This document shows positions 23,421-31,749 of a DNA stretch of 64,000 bases, one piece after another. The notes under the pieces were generated by a model, which ran no database searches, was not told the origin of the DNA, and worked only from the letters and a program-made list of their open reading frames with translations. This stretch comes from Deltaproteobacteria bacterium (GTDB lineage: Bacteria > Bdellovibrionota_B > Oligoflexia > Oligoflexales > CAIYRB01): positions 23,373-87,372 of the forward strand of contig VGTI01000009.1 of NCBI GenBank assembly GCA_016874735.1, in the 5' to 3' direction. The stretch's first letter is position 1. Every line of letters starts with the position of its first letter. A program made the translations under genes and the position numbers.

Positions 23421-25337
23421 ATGCGTCAAAGTTTCCTCAAATCTCTGATCGCCATTGCGATGGTTGCCGTGGGTACCACGGGAATCACCGGCTGCCAGAC
23501 CTGGAAAAAAAAGGGTCGCGGCGGTCCGGCATCGCGTTTGGCGACAGTGACGGTGAAGGAAATCAGTGGCGAAGACTACGACCGGCTTGAACTGAGCGCT
23601 TGGCCCGCCGCCGCGTCAAAAGAAAAAGTGGCTAAATTTGGCATGGCTAAAGGCAAGGGCGCCATTCAGGCACAGTTGCCGCCAGTCAAAACCGTGTTGC
23701 AACTCGACTATTATAAAAATGACAGTTTGGTCCTAAGCAGTATTGCCTGCGGAGATGATAACGTTTTTGACTTAAAATCTGGTCCAAACCCACTCACAAT
23801 TTATGTTTGTGATGCGACAGGTGGCCGGTTTCCACCGATCGATGTTGGCTGTGATCGTGATAAGCCAAGCTATGGTCCTCGCCTTTTGCGGCTCTTAACA
23901 GCACGAGAGTATCAGCGTACGATTGAGACCATCACCGGACTCAAGACGGATGTCACCCGAGATTTCCCGAGGGAAATGCGGACCCACGGCTTTGACAACC
24001 ATGAGGCCAACGGACTGATTACAGAGGCCCATGCTGAGGCATACTACAGCGCCGCGAAACTCGTGTCGCAACAGATGGTGAAAGATCTGGGACGGTACAT
24101 GAATTGTCCGGGGCGTGACGCCAGCTGTGTTGGTCAGTTCCTGCGTGGGTTCGGACGACGTGCATGGCGTGGTCCTATAGATCAAGAGGAAGAGGCACGC
24201 CTGACCTCTCTCTACCAAACTGGTAGTAGTTTTGACGATGGCATGGAGCGTCTCATTCAAGGGTTGCTCATGGGGCCGCGGTTCCTCTACCGATTTGAAC
24301 TTGGGGAGCTACGTGGTGGCTACTACGAGCTCAGCTCTTGGGAGATGGCCCAAGCGCTATCCTATATGTACTGGGGCACCTCGCCCGATGATCAGCTGAT
24401 CGCTCAAGCTGAGGCCGGCCGCTTGACCGATCGCTCGGTCATTGCGCAAGAGGCCCAGCGGCTGTGGCAAGACCCAAGAGCCAGGGAACAGTTGGGTTAT
24501 TTTGCCTCTTTGTGGCTCGGAGCCGATGGTGTGCTCAGTGTTAATAAAGATAAAAATTTGTTTCCGCACTTTGATAGCGATCATCGCCAAAAGCTTCTGA
24601 CCGAAACTAAGAACTTTTTCAGTCATATGGTTCTCGATCGCGGTGGCAGCGTTGCGGACCTTTACCAAGCGGATTACACTGTTGGTGATCAACCTCTAGC
24701 AGCAATTTACGACGGTATTCCAACCAACAATGGATATATTCGCTACCGCAGTAACGAACGAAGTGGGCTCCTGGGGCATGCTAGTATCCTCGCGACCTTC
24801 GCGGGTAACGAACAATCAGAGCCTATCAAACGTGGCGTTTTTGTCTTAGATCGACTCCTATGCCAGTCGGTGCCACCGCCACCTACCTCTCTACAGATCA
24901 CGCCTCCGCCACGGGATCCTAATGCTACAGTCCGTGAACGCTTTGCAAAGCACTCCCAAGATGAAGCGTGCGCCCTTTGTCACCAGCGCATCGACGGCAT
25001 TGGTTTTGGCATGGAAGACATGGATGCCGTAGGCCGGCTTAAAAAGGTAGAGGCAGGACGAAACATCGACGCCCAAGGTCAAGTATTCAGCAAGGGTGGT
25101 GCTAAAACCGAATTTTGGGGCACGGCTGGACTAAGTCGTTATCTAGCCACAAGCCCCCAAGCTGAAATTTGCGTCAGCAAGCAAGTCTATAGGTACGCAG
25201 CTGGTCACGATGACGACCAGAAGAGTGCGTGTGCGGTGAAGGATCTCGACAGAGCATTTGTCGATGGTGGCCGTAGGGTGTCCAATATTTTTTTAACTGT
25301 GCCGACACTGGACGCCTTTAGGCGTCGTCAACCGTAG
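23421..25337 (+). CDS. DUF1592/DUF1588-family lipoprotein (planctomycete-type cytochrome-associated protein)
   Basis: Signal with good lipobox (GITGC) after MRQSFLKSLIAIAMVAVG. After the domain shared with the preceding gene come the family blocks in standard order: DUF1587-like RLLTAREYQRTIETITGL (about 155-175), DUF1595-like FGRRAWRGPIDQEEEARL (about 240), DUF1592 (about 273-375; GPRFLYRFELG, ALSYMYWGTSPDDQLIAQAEAG), DUF1588 (about 445-548; GLLGHASILATFAGNEQSEP, KRGVFVLDRLLCQSVPPPP, CALCHQRIDGIGFGMED) and DUF1585-like (about 560-625; QVYRYAAG). CALCH is a CxxCH motif, so heme c binding is possible. Such proteins are numerous in Planctomycetes and occur in Myxococcota and Bdellovibrionota, next to DUF1552 genes as here. 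Their biochemical role is not established. A six-base gap to the upstream cytochrome gene and a short gap to the DUF1552 gene suggest co-transcription. Confidence 0.85.
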   Translation: MRQSFLKSLIAIAMVAVGTTGITGCQTWKKKGRGGPASRLATVTVKEISGEDYDRLELSAWPAAASKEKVAKFGMAKGKGAIQAQLPPVKTVLQLDYYKNDSLVLSSIACGDDNVFDLKSGPNPLTIYVCDATGGRFPPIDVGCDRDKPSYGPRLLRLLTAREYQRTIETITGLKTDVTRDFPREMRTHGFDNHEANGLITEAHAEAYYSAAKLVSQQMVKDLGRYMNCPGRDASCVGQFLRGFGRRAWRGPIDQEEEARLTSLYQTGSSFDDGMERLIQGLLMGPRFLYRFELGELRGGYYELSSWEMAQALSYMYWGTSPDDQLIAQAEAGRLTDRSVIAQEAQRLWQDPRAREQLGYFASLWLGADGVLSVNKDKNLFPHFDSDHRQKLLTETKNFFSHMVLDRGGSVADLYQADYTVGDQPLAAIYDGIPTNNGYIRYRSNERSGLLGHASILATFAGNEQSEPIKRGVFVLDRLLCQSVPPPPTSLQITPPPRDPNATVRERFAKHSQDEACALCHQRIDGIGFGMEDMDAVGRLKKVEAGRNIDAQGQVFSKGGAKTEFWGTAGLSRYLATSPQAEICVSKQVYRYAAGHDDDQKSACAVKDLDRAFVDGGRRVSNIFLTVPTLDAFRRRQP

Positions 25338-25352
25338 GTGAGAGGGATTACT

Positions 25353-26651
25353 ATGAACACACTGTCACGCCGTGGTCTCTTTCGTTATGCCGGAATGTCA
25401 TGCATCGCTATCCCGCTCATGCGTACCCTGCTTGAGGAGGAAGCGTTCGCTGCTACAGCGCCACTGCGAGCGCTTTTTGTTTACTACCCAGATGGCAATA
25501 TTGCCGATCGCTTCTTTCCCAATGCCGACGGGAATCTTCCCGATATCACAAGTCCACTACGGGATCTCCGCGGTGATATAAGCTTCGTGCGTGGTCTCGT
25601 CTTCCGGACTAACGGTAGTCACGAAAACGGCGCGCAGTTTTGTCTTACCGGCACCTCGCGTCAGGATCAGCGTTACTCCATTGATAACTTTCTCGGTGAC
25701 AGCCTGGGAGGCCAGTACCAGCAGAAAAATTTGCGGCTCGGTGTCGGTGCCAACTTTCAGTCTGGGTCAGACAAGCACCTTACTTATCTCAGCTCGGGTG
25801 CTATTGCACCGGTTCAGGACAACCCTAAGCGGGCCTTTTACGATGTCTTTAATGCGGGAGGACTGGAAAATAAACAAGACCTGATGTCACAAAAACGCAG
25901 CGTCCTCGACTATGCTCGCGGGGAGGTGCAAGGACTGCGCTATAAACTCGGTACCACCGAGCAGAAGAAGCTAGCAGTGCACTTAGAGGCGCTACGCGAA
26001 CTTGAGCGCCGCGCTGGTCAGAGTCAGGGAGCCACCTGCTCGCGCGATGTCAACTGGCGCGGACTTACGATTCCAGATCAGGAAAATGGCTACCCCAAAT
26101 CCTTTGAAATGAATGATGCCTTCGGCAAAGTCGGTCAGATCATGACTGATATCATGGTACAGGCCCTAGCTTGTGGGATCACCCCGGTGGGTCTCTTGCA
26201 GTGGTCCCATGCCGTGAGTCCTACCAACTTTAACTTTGCTGGTGGACCTGACGTCCCATTTGGGCACCACGATGTGTCGCATTACGGCGGTGATGCTTAC
26301 GGTTTTTATGGTAACCACTTTGCTAACTGCCAGCGTTGGTACATGGAGCAGGTGGCTTATCTTTTGAACGCGATGAAGGCTGTCAACCTAGGCGACAGAA
26401 ATCTCTTGGATGCCAGTATGGTTTTAGTGACCACTGAGCTCGGTGATTCGAATTTACATAACTTCAGAGACATAGCCTGCCTGGTAGCTGGCCGTGCGGG
26501 TGGTAAACTTCGCGCTGGGCAGAATTTGAACCTACAAGATCGCTCCTACAACCACCTACTCATCAGCCTCATCCACGCTGCGGGGGTTGCGAATCCGACT
26601 TTTGGCGATCCGATGCTAGGCACTGGTCCCCTTACGGAAATTCTTGGCTGA
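25353..26651 (+). CDS. DUF1552-family exported protein with Tat-like signal
   Basis: The ATG at 25353 is preferred over the GTG at 25338 because GAGAGG sits 7 nt before it and the protein then begins MNTLSRRGLFRYAGMSC, a twin-arginine-like motif followed by a hydrophobic stretch. The body carries DUF1552 hallmarks: RALFVYYPDGNIADRFFPN, LRDLRGDISFVRGL, NGSHENGAQFCLTGT, SIDNFLGDSLG, and a late block with VTTELGDSNLHNFRDIACLVAG and LLISLIHAAGV. The family is related to DUF1501/sulfatase-like proteins and is normally encoded beside DUF1592/DUF1588 genes. Tat export implies folding in the cytoplasm, possibly with a metal. No catalytic residues are assigned for the family. It is the last gene of the three-gene cluster; the next gene starts 175 bp downstream. 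Confidence 0.85.
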   Translation: MNTLSRRGLFRYAGMSCIAIPLMRTLLEEEAFAATAPLRALFVYYPDGNIADRFFPNADGNLPDITSPLRDLRGDISFVRGLVFRTNGSHENGAQFCLTGTSRQDQRYSIDNFLGDSLGGQYQQKNLRLGVGANFQSGSDKHLTYLSSGAIAPVQDNPKRAFYDVFNAGGLENKQDLMSQKRSVLDYARGEVQGLRYKLGTTEQKKLAVHLEALRELERRAGQSQGATCSRDVNWRGLTIPDQENGYPKSFEMNDAFGKVGQIMTDIMVQALACGITPVGLLQWSHAVSPTNFNFAGGPDVPFGHHDVSHYGGDAYGFYGNHFANCQRWYMEQVAYLLNAMKAVNLGDRNLLDASMVLVTTELGDSNLHNFRDIACLVAGRAGGKLRAGQNLNLQDRSYNHLLISLIHAAGVANPTFGDPMLGTGPLTEILG

Positions 26652-26826
26652 ACCGACCAGGCAGCGGACAGAGGCAACAACCACGGGGTGGGACGGTGCT
26701 GACGGCGGGATGCTTGCCGGCTCGGCTCCGATTTGTGCTTCGTCCCGAGAAGTGCTAGTAGATTAGCAAACTTTCGGCGAGAGGCTACCGAATGCTGGCT
26801 ATCATTTCGGCTTCTGCGGAGCGGCT

Positions 26827-27234
26827 ATGACATCGAAATCGCTTACAAAACCTATGGCGACCTATGTGCACACGCGGCGTGTTGGTAGTCTGCTTTTTGT
26901 CGCCGGGCAGGGGTCCCGTGATCCCGTGACTAACGCTTACGCTGGGGTCACGCGCGACAGTATGGGACTTGTGACGGCCCACGATATCGCGGCGCAAACC
27001 GCAGCCGTTCTGGCCAACGTAGAGAGGGCGCTTAAGGCCGAGGGTCTGAGCCGCGCGGATTTGGTCGATGTCACCGTGTTTCTTACTGACATGGGTGAAT
27101 TTCAAGCCATGAACGAGGTCTGGAACGAATTTTTTGCGGCGACGCCGGCACCGACAAGGACCACCGTCGCTGTGGTGCGCCTTCCTGGTGATAATTTTGT
27201 CGAGATGAAGGCGATTGCCGCCTTCCCAACCTGA
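26827..27234 (+). CDS. RidA/YjgF-family deaminase, possibly 2-aminomuconate deaminase
   Basis: A 135-residue single-domain protein, the usual Rid length. The start has GGAG 5 nt upstream. Family features are GSLLFVAGQGSRDP near the N-terminus, DIAAQTAAVLANVERALKAEGLSRADLVDVTVFLTDM in the middle, and PTRTTVAV, whose Arg corresponds to the substrate carboxylate-binding Arg of RidA enzymes. It ends NFVEMKAIAAFPT. Rid proteins hydrolyse enamines/imines; specialised members act as 2-aminomuconate deaminases. The following gene, 8 bp downstream, is an aldehyde dehydrogenase resembling 2-aminomuconic/2-hydroxymuconic semialdehyde dehydrogenases, which favours that role. No dioxygenase or decarboxylase of the kynurenine or aminophenol route is present here, so the pathway assignment is tentative. 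Confidence 0.8.
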   Translation: MTSKSLTKPMATYVHTRRVGSLLFVAGQGSRDPVTNAYAGVTRDSMGLVTAHDIAAQTAAVLANVERALKAEGLSRADLVDVTVFLTDMGEFQAMNEVWNEFFAATPAPTRTTVAVVRLPGDNFVEMKAIAAFPT

Positions 27235-27242
27235 GGTCAGGT

Positions 27243-28730
27243 GTGACGCAGATGCTTCATAAACATAAATTGGTTGAACTTTTACCAGCACGCCACGGTC
27301 ACTTTATTGGTGGGGCCTATATTGAACCGCCAGCCGGTGCGACCTACGATAATATAGCCCCTGCATATGGCACCTCACTGGGTGCAGTAGCTCTTGGCTC
27401 ATCTGCCGATGTGGCGCGTGCTGTCGATGCTGCTAAGGCAGCCTTGGCTGGCCCTTGGGGGCGTAGCACACCGTCGCAGCGGGCCGCCGTTTTGCGACGC
27501 GTCGCCGAACTTTTGATGGAGCACCGTCAGGCTTTCGCAAGGCTCGAGGCCCTTGATAGTGGCAAGCCTTACGGCGAGGCCTTCGACGGTGATATCGCCC
27601 GGTCAGCACATAACTTTCAGTTCTTTGCCGAATTGACGGCCCACCAAATGGCGCCAAGCTACCTTGGTGATGACGGCACTCTGCACACGACGGTGCGCGA
27701 GCCCATGGGTATCGTCGGGCTTATTACACCGTGGAACCTGCCGCTATACCTGGCCACCTGGAAGCTGGCACCGGCCCTTGCGCAGGGCAATGCAGTCATC
27801 CTAAAACCGGCCGAGCTGACGCCACTCACGGCTATGGCCATGGGACACATATGCAACGCCGCAGGTCTGCCACCCGGTGTGGTGAACATCGTGCAAGGTT
27901 TTGGCGCAGGTGGAGCCGGTGAGGCGCTCGTCAAGCATCCGGACATCAAGGCTATCTCCTTTACTGGCGAGACCTCCACGGGTGAGGCCATTATGCGGAC
28001 GGCTGCGCCACTCCTAAAGAAGCTGTCTTTTGAGCTTGGCGGCAAAGGAGCGACCGTGATTTTTGCCGACGCTGATCTAGAACAGGCGGCTGAAACCGCG
28101 GTACGAGCGGCGTTTCGCAATCAGGGCCAGATCTGTCTTGCGGGGTCAAGGCTGCTCTTGGAGCGTCGCGTTGCCTCGCAGGTGATTGAAAAAGTTCTTG
28201 CTGCCGTCGGCCGTATTCGAGTTGGCGATCCCTTGGATCCAGCCACGACCATGGGTTCATTGGTCAGCCGTGATCACCGCGACAAAGTTTCAAGCTACGC
28301 CGCATATGCTAAAGCTGCTGCTGGCGTGGAGATTCTTTGTGGTGGTGACGTGCCAGTGGACTTGCCGCAGGGAGCCTTTTTTGAGCCGACCGTAGTGACC
28401 GGCGTAACCCAAGACTCAAGACTGATTCAGGAAGAGGTCTTTGGTCCGCTGCTGACGGTGCAAATTTTTGATGACGAGAGCGAAGCCTTACAGCTCGTTA
28501 ACGGCACGCAGTACGGCCTATCATGTTCGGTGTTCACAAAGGACATCGATCGTGCTCAGCGATTTGCTCGGGGCGCTCGTATGGGTCTCGTCTGGATCAA
28601 TACCTGGTTCTCTCGTGATTTGCACACGGCATTTGGCGGGATGAAACGCAGCGGTATTGGACGCGAGGGTGGGCAGTATAGTTTAGATTTCTTTAGCGAG
28701 CTGAAGACCATCTCGATGGCCATGCGTTGA
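27243..28730 (+). CDS. NAD(P)-dependent aldehyde dehydrogenase, 2-aminomuconic/2-hydroxymuconic semialdehyde dehydrogenase-like
   Basis: A 495-residue ALDH of standard length. The GTG start at 27243 has GAGG 6 nt upstream, overlapping the RidA stop region. Motifs: TPWNLPLYL with catalytic Asn165, ILKPAELTP for cofactor, FTGETSTGE of the Rossmann fold, FELGGK with general base Glu264, and NQGQICLAGSR with nucleophile Cys298. EEVFGPLLTV and KRSGIGREGG near the C-terminus are also typical. The IxLAGSR context is typical of the ALDH8/2-hydroxymuconic semialdehyde dehydrogenase group. The enzyme would oxidise an aldehyde to an acid in the cytosol. Position between a RidA-type deaminase and a reductase suggests catabolism of an aromatic ring-cleavage product, but the substrate is inferred, not shown. 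Confidence 0.88.
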   Translation: MTQMLHKHKLVELLPARHGHFIGGAYIEPPAGATYDNIAPAYGTSLGAVALGSSADVARAVDAAKAALAGPWGRSTPSQRAAVLRRVAELLMEHRQAFARLEALDSGKPYGEAFDGDIARSAHNFQFFAELTAHQMAPSYLGDDGTLHTTVREPMGIVGLITPWNLPLYLATWKLAPALAQGNAVILKPAELTPLTAMAMGHICNAAGLPPGVVNIVQGFGAGGAGEALVKHPDIKAISFTGETSTGEAIMRTAAPLLKKLSFELGGKGATVIFADADLEQAAETAVRAAFRNQGQICLAGSRLLLERRVASQVIEKVLAAVGRIRVGDPLDPATTMGSLVSRDHRDKVSSYAAYAKAAAGVEILCGGDVPVDLPQGAFFEPTVVTGVTQDSRLIQEEVFGPLLTVQIFDDESEALQLVNGTQYGLSCSVFTKDIDRAQRFARGARMGLVWINTWFSRDLHTAFGGMKRSGIGREGGQYSLDFFSELKTISMAMR

Positions 28731-28765
28731 AAGAGAATTCTTGATGTCTAGTGAGGAGTCGAGTC

Positions 28766-29557
28766 GTGACAAAGGCAATAAATAGCAGACGCCGCGCCCT
28801 AGTATCAGCGGCCTCAACCGGCCTTGGCCTGGCGACAGCCAAGGCGCTTGCATCGTCGGGAATGGATCTTGTGATCTGCGCGCGCGGTGAGGACCGGTTA
28901 CGGCAGGCTGCCACAACTATCAGCGATGAGTATGGGGTCCGTGTTTACCCAGTGGTTACCGATCTAACTACGCCGGGGGCACCTGAGCTGCTAGCCAAGG
29001 AAGCCACCAGACACCTGGGCGGTGTCGATGTCTTGATTAATAATGTCGGCGGTCCAGCCCCCACTGCAGCTTCTGATACGACGCGCGAGGCTTGGCAGAA
29101 GGGTTTCGAGCAGGTGTTTCTCAGCTCCACTCTGCTGACGACAGCTCTACTGCCATCGATGCGCCAGCAGGGGTTCGGGCGCATCGTCACCATCACTTCG
29201 ATTAGTGTGCTTGAGCCGATTGAAAATCTCGTAGTCTCGACCGCTATGCGCTTAGCGGTGACCGGATTTACCAAAACTTTGTCCAGTGAGGTTGCTAAAG
29301 ACGGAGTGACGGTCAATACGGTTTTACCGGGAATCATCCATACGCAGCGCATTGAGGATCTACGTCGCGCTAAAGCGTTGCGCGATGGCACGACACTTGC
29401 CGAAGAAATGGAGCGTAGTCAGACGCAGATTCCCATGCGGCGGATGGGACGGCCGGAGGAGCTGGCTGCGCTGGTCGCCTTTCTGGCATCAGACGCTGCG
29501 AGTTATATCACGGGAGTCCATATCCCAGTCGATGGCGGTCTCCGCCGCGGCTTTTGA
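28766..29557 (+). CDS. Short-chain dehydrogenase/reductase-family protein with atypical active site
   Basis: I chose the GTG at 28766 because AGGAG lies exactly 7 nt upstream; a GTG at 28751 is also in frame. The Rossmann motif appears as SAASTGLGLATAKAL, followed by NNVGGP in place of NNAG, a Ser in TSISVLEPI, and the C-terminal NTVLPGIIHTQR and ITGVHIPVDGG. Aligned on GFTKTLSSE, the canonical Tyr and Lys of YxxxK are Ser and Arg (STAMR). This replacement occurs in an SDR subgroup often annotated as 3-oxoacyl-ACP reductase, so the gene is not necessarily dead, but the usual Tyr/Lys proton relay cannot operate. It ends the RidA-ALDH-SDR cluster with a 35-bp gap to the dehydrogenase. The substrate is unknown. 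Confidence 0.82.
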   Translation: MTKAINSRRRALVSAASTGLGLATAKALASSGMDLVICARGEDRLRQAATTISDEYGVRVYPVVTDLTTPGAPELLAKEATRHLGGVDVLINNVGGPAPTAASDTTREAWQKGFEQVFLSSTLLTTALLPSMRQQGFGRIVTITSISVLEPIENLVVSTAMRLAVTGFTKTLSSEVAKDGVTVNTVLPGIIHTQRIEDLRRAKALRDGTTLAEEMERSQTQIPMRRMGRPEELAALVAFLASDAASYITGVHIPVDGGLRRGF

Positions 29558-29625
29558 ATTCGGTCCAACGTCAGGTTGGCACAGTGATTGCTCTAGCTAG
29601 ATTTGGGGGCGATCGGTGAGTCATA

Positions 29626-29654
29626 AGTACCTGATGCAGCTAGCATCAGGTACT
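29626..29654. repeat. Perfect 12-bp inverted repeat downstream of the RidA-ALDH-SDR operon
   Basis: AGTACCTGATGC at 29626-29637 and its exact complement GCATCAGGTACT at 29643-29654 flank a 5-nt loop (AGCTA). It would form a strong RNA hairpin. There is no T-run after it on either strand, so it is not a canonical intrinsic terminator. It could still stop transcription, stabilise mRNA ends or be a protein site. Confidence 0.6.
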
Positions 29655-29658
29655 CGGG

Positions 29659-29697
29659 GGTAAAGAAATGGACCGGCACCCGGTGCGATTCTTTACC
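29659..29697. repeat. Second, two-step inverted repeat immediately after the first
   Basis: GGTAAAGAA at 29659-29667 pairs with TTCTTTACC at 29689-29697. Inside it, ACCGG (29672-29676) pairs with CCGGT (29680-29684) around a CAC loop, separated by a 4/4 internal loop. It starts 4 bp after the previous hairpin and ends 94 bp before the kinase gene, so it may act as a terminator/attenuator or an operator. Confidence 0.5.
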
Positions 29698-29791
29698 AAA
29701 TGACTTCACCGACGATACCTGTCATGGCTATGCAGCGTTGCTGTCGTGCGATCGTCCCCAACTTACGCCGCTACGTTAAGGGGGAGATTGT

Positions 29792-30967
29792 ATGGGTCTT
29801 GCATGTCACCGAGAGTGCTCAGAGAACACCACCACATCCATCACCATGCTGCGTTTAGCCGTAGAGATGTTAGCACATGATGCGCGGCGCCCATTCTCCC
29901 TTCTGCGTGTGGTCATTAGTAAAATTAAAAGAGCCAGGAGCTTGGAGGAGATGCATGATATTTGCGAGCACATGTTGCCACGCATTGATCGCGCAGTCGT
30001 GCATGTAGAAGAGATGGTCCAGGACATTTTGGATATCGGTCGCATCAGGACGCGCCATCAGCATGGCGATGTCAGCTTAGGTCACATACTGGACACGGCA
30101 ATTAAACAATGTACGGACCTTGATCCAGAGGCCCAAGGACGCATTAATTACAGCATTTACGAGGGTTACGTGACTCAAGGTGACGAGCATAAATTGCTGC
30201 GCGCATTTACCAATATCGTTAGTAACGCCCTTGAAGCAACGGCCAAACAAGGTAAAGTTTGGATACGCATGGCTGCTCGGGACGATAAGGTCGAAATTCG
30301 CATCGGCAACACAGGATCCTACGTGCAGCCTAAATACAGGCAGCGGATCTTCGAGAGTTTCTTCACTCGTGGCAAGGCACGAGGCACTGGACTTGGTCTC
30401 ACCATTGCCAAGCAAGTCATGCTAGCTCACGGAGGTAGTATAGACTGTGTGTCGCGGCGTGATGAGTCCCATCCTGATGGGTGCACGGAATTTATTTGTA
30501 CTCTGCCTCTGACATCCATAAGTGATTGCCTGCAGCGGGGGCAATACAAGCTCGTTGCCGCGAAGCCAACAGGACAACGGGATCACATTTTACTCGTGGA
30601 GGATGATCCCTTTATAGCGCAGGAATGGCAGATTTATTTTGCCGATCGACTAGCGGTTCATGTGGCAGCGGATCCCTTTGCTCTGCTCGATCACATCCGG
30701 GTGAATCCAGGGTTTCTAACGCAATTCAAACTTGTGGTTACCGATTTCTATTTCGATAACTGCAAGCTTGATGGGCTGCAGCTTGCTGGAGAACTGCGCG
30801 CCAGACTGCCCACGCTACCTGTTTACCTGGCGACGGACGCCTCTTTGGATGTGGGGCGCCGCGAAGCTCACATAAGTGGGCGTATTGACAAGCTGCCGGC
30901 GGCACTGGAGCTGATGCTTAGCGATTCTGAAAAGGTAAATGTTACAGGGATTTGCGATAAAAATTAA
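29792..30967 (+). CDS. Soluble hybrid histidine kinase: short HisKA-like region, HATPase and C-terminal receiver
   Basis: ATG at 29792 has GGGGGAG 5 nt upstream. There is no sensor domain or membrane segment: the H-box (MLAHDARRPFSLL, His29) comes almost at the N-terminus. ATPase boxes: N box NIVSNALEA (Asn145), a G1 box with NTG (173-175) where Asp is usual, F box FFTRG and G2 GTGLGL (198-203). A linker leads to a receiver domain (about 264-375): acidic pocket E270/D271/D272, phospho-acceptor Asp318 in VVTDFYFD, Thr348 and Lys367. So it can in principle autophosphorylate and pass phosphate to its own receiver. Sensing must come from a partner protein or a cytosolic cue. No output regulator gene lies nearby. 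The H-box differs from classic HisKA (HDARRP), a variant that looks familiar from deltaproteobacterial kinases. Confidence 0.85.
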   Translation: MGLACHRECSENTTTSITMLRLAVEMLAHDARRPFSLLRVVISKIKRARSLEEMHDICEHMLPRIDRAVVHVEEMVQDILDIGRIRTRHQHGDVSLGHILDTAIKQCTDLDPEAQGRINYSIYEGYVTQGDEHKLLRAFTNIVSNALEATAKQGKVWIRMAARDDKVEIRIGNTGSYVQPKYRQRIFESFFTRGKARGTGLGLTIAKQVMLAHGGSIDCVSRRDESHPDGCTEFICTLPLTSISDCLQRGQYKLVAAKPTGQRDHILLVEDDPFIAQEWQIYFADRLAVHVAADPFALLDHIRVNPGFLTQFKLVVTDFYFDNCKLDGLQLAGELRARLPTLPVYLATDASLDVGRREAHISGRIDKLPAALELMLSDSEKVNVTGICDKN

Positions 30968-31074
30968 AGTTAAATAGGGAGGTTCCGATAAGGATTTGAT
31001 GCGGTGCACGCAGGTGGCTGTGCCTCACCGAGGGATTTCGGTTGGGTGCGGACTAATTGACAGGGGATGTTGCG

Positions 31075-31746
31075 ATGAAAAGAATCGGGCGGGTGGTCTC
31101 AACTTTGCTACTAGTGGTGAGCTGTAATCAAGCGTCCAGTGGCGGCGGGAGCGAGCCGGCTTCCTCAGGTGACTCGAAAAAGAAACCGAAGAAACCAGAG
31201 CCGGTAACTACCGCCGAGTCCGTTGTTGGGAGCTGGAGGTCGACCTGTATCCTAGACCCCACCATCCCTGCAACCGCCACTCCCGAATATACCCAGTCCA
31301 CTCTGACCATAGAATCCGGTGGTCAACTCACGTCGCAGACGGAGCATTACCAGGACGAAGCCTGTGCCGATGCGAGTAAAATTGTATGGACGGATAAACA
31401 GATTGGCACCAGTACTTTCGGAAGCGTCAGTAAATCTGTCGAGGGATCGCTCGATTTTGATCTGGCAATTACTAAGTTTATCGTGCAGCCGCGCTTGCCT
31501 GACAAAGCTAAGGCTCTTGAAGCGCTTTCAGAGCTTGGAATTAAAAAGCCGGCTTGCAAGACACTCACCTTTCAGCCCAGTCAGGAAACCGACCTGACGG
31601 CGTGCATTGAGCCTCCGACCACCTACCGCCTCATTAAGGTGGTGGGGAAAAAGCTTCAGTTAGGGAGCTGTTACGGCCAGAATAACTGTGCTAGTAAAGA
31701 GACCAGGTCGAAGACCCTGGACGTGATTGTATATTCCAAAATTTAG
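31075..31746 (+). CDS. Putative lipoprotein of unknown function
   Basis: The ATG at 31075 gives MKRIGRVVSTLLLVVSC, a short signal peptide with lipobox VVSC; a GGGGAT stretch upstream may be the ribosome site, and an upstream in-frame TTG at 31057 would add six residues before the charged region. After the lipid Cys come a Gly/Ser-rich and Lys/Pro-rich linker (DSKKKPKKPEP) and a globular domain starting SVVGSWRSTC. The domain has several cysteines and beta-like alternation; the GSWRST opening resembles lipocalin-like/META-type lipoprotein domains, but I do not recognise the family. It lies 3 bp before a methyltransferase gene on the same strand. Likely periplasmic, anchored to a membrane. Confidence 0.65.
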   Translation: MKRIGRVVSTLLLVVSCNQASSGGGSEPASSGDSKKKPKKPEPVTTAESVVGSWRSTCILDPTIPATATPEYTQSTLTIESGGQLTSQTEHYQDEACADASKIVWTDKQIGTSTFGSVSKSVEGSLDFDLAITKFIVQPRLPDKAKALEALSELGIKKPACKTLTFQPSQETDLTACIEPPTTYRLIKVVGKKLQLGSCYGQNNCASKETRSKTLDVIVYSKI

Positions 31747-31749
31747 TAC

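Noticed and set aside
27659..28260. Minus-strand frames inside the aldehyde dehydrogenase
   Set aside because: Shadow of a highly conserved coding frame.
28766..29557. Pseudogene call for the SDR because of missing Tyr/Lys
   Set aside because: The frame is intact with all other motifs, a good ribosome site and operon context, and the same change is known in an SDR subgroup.
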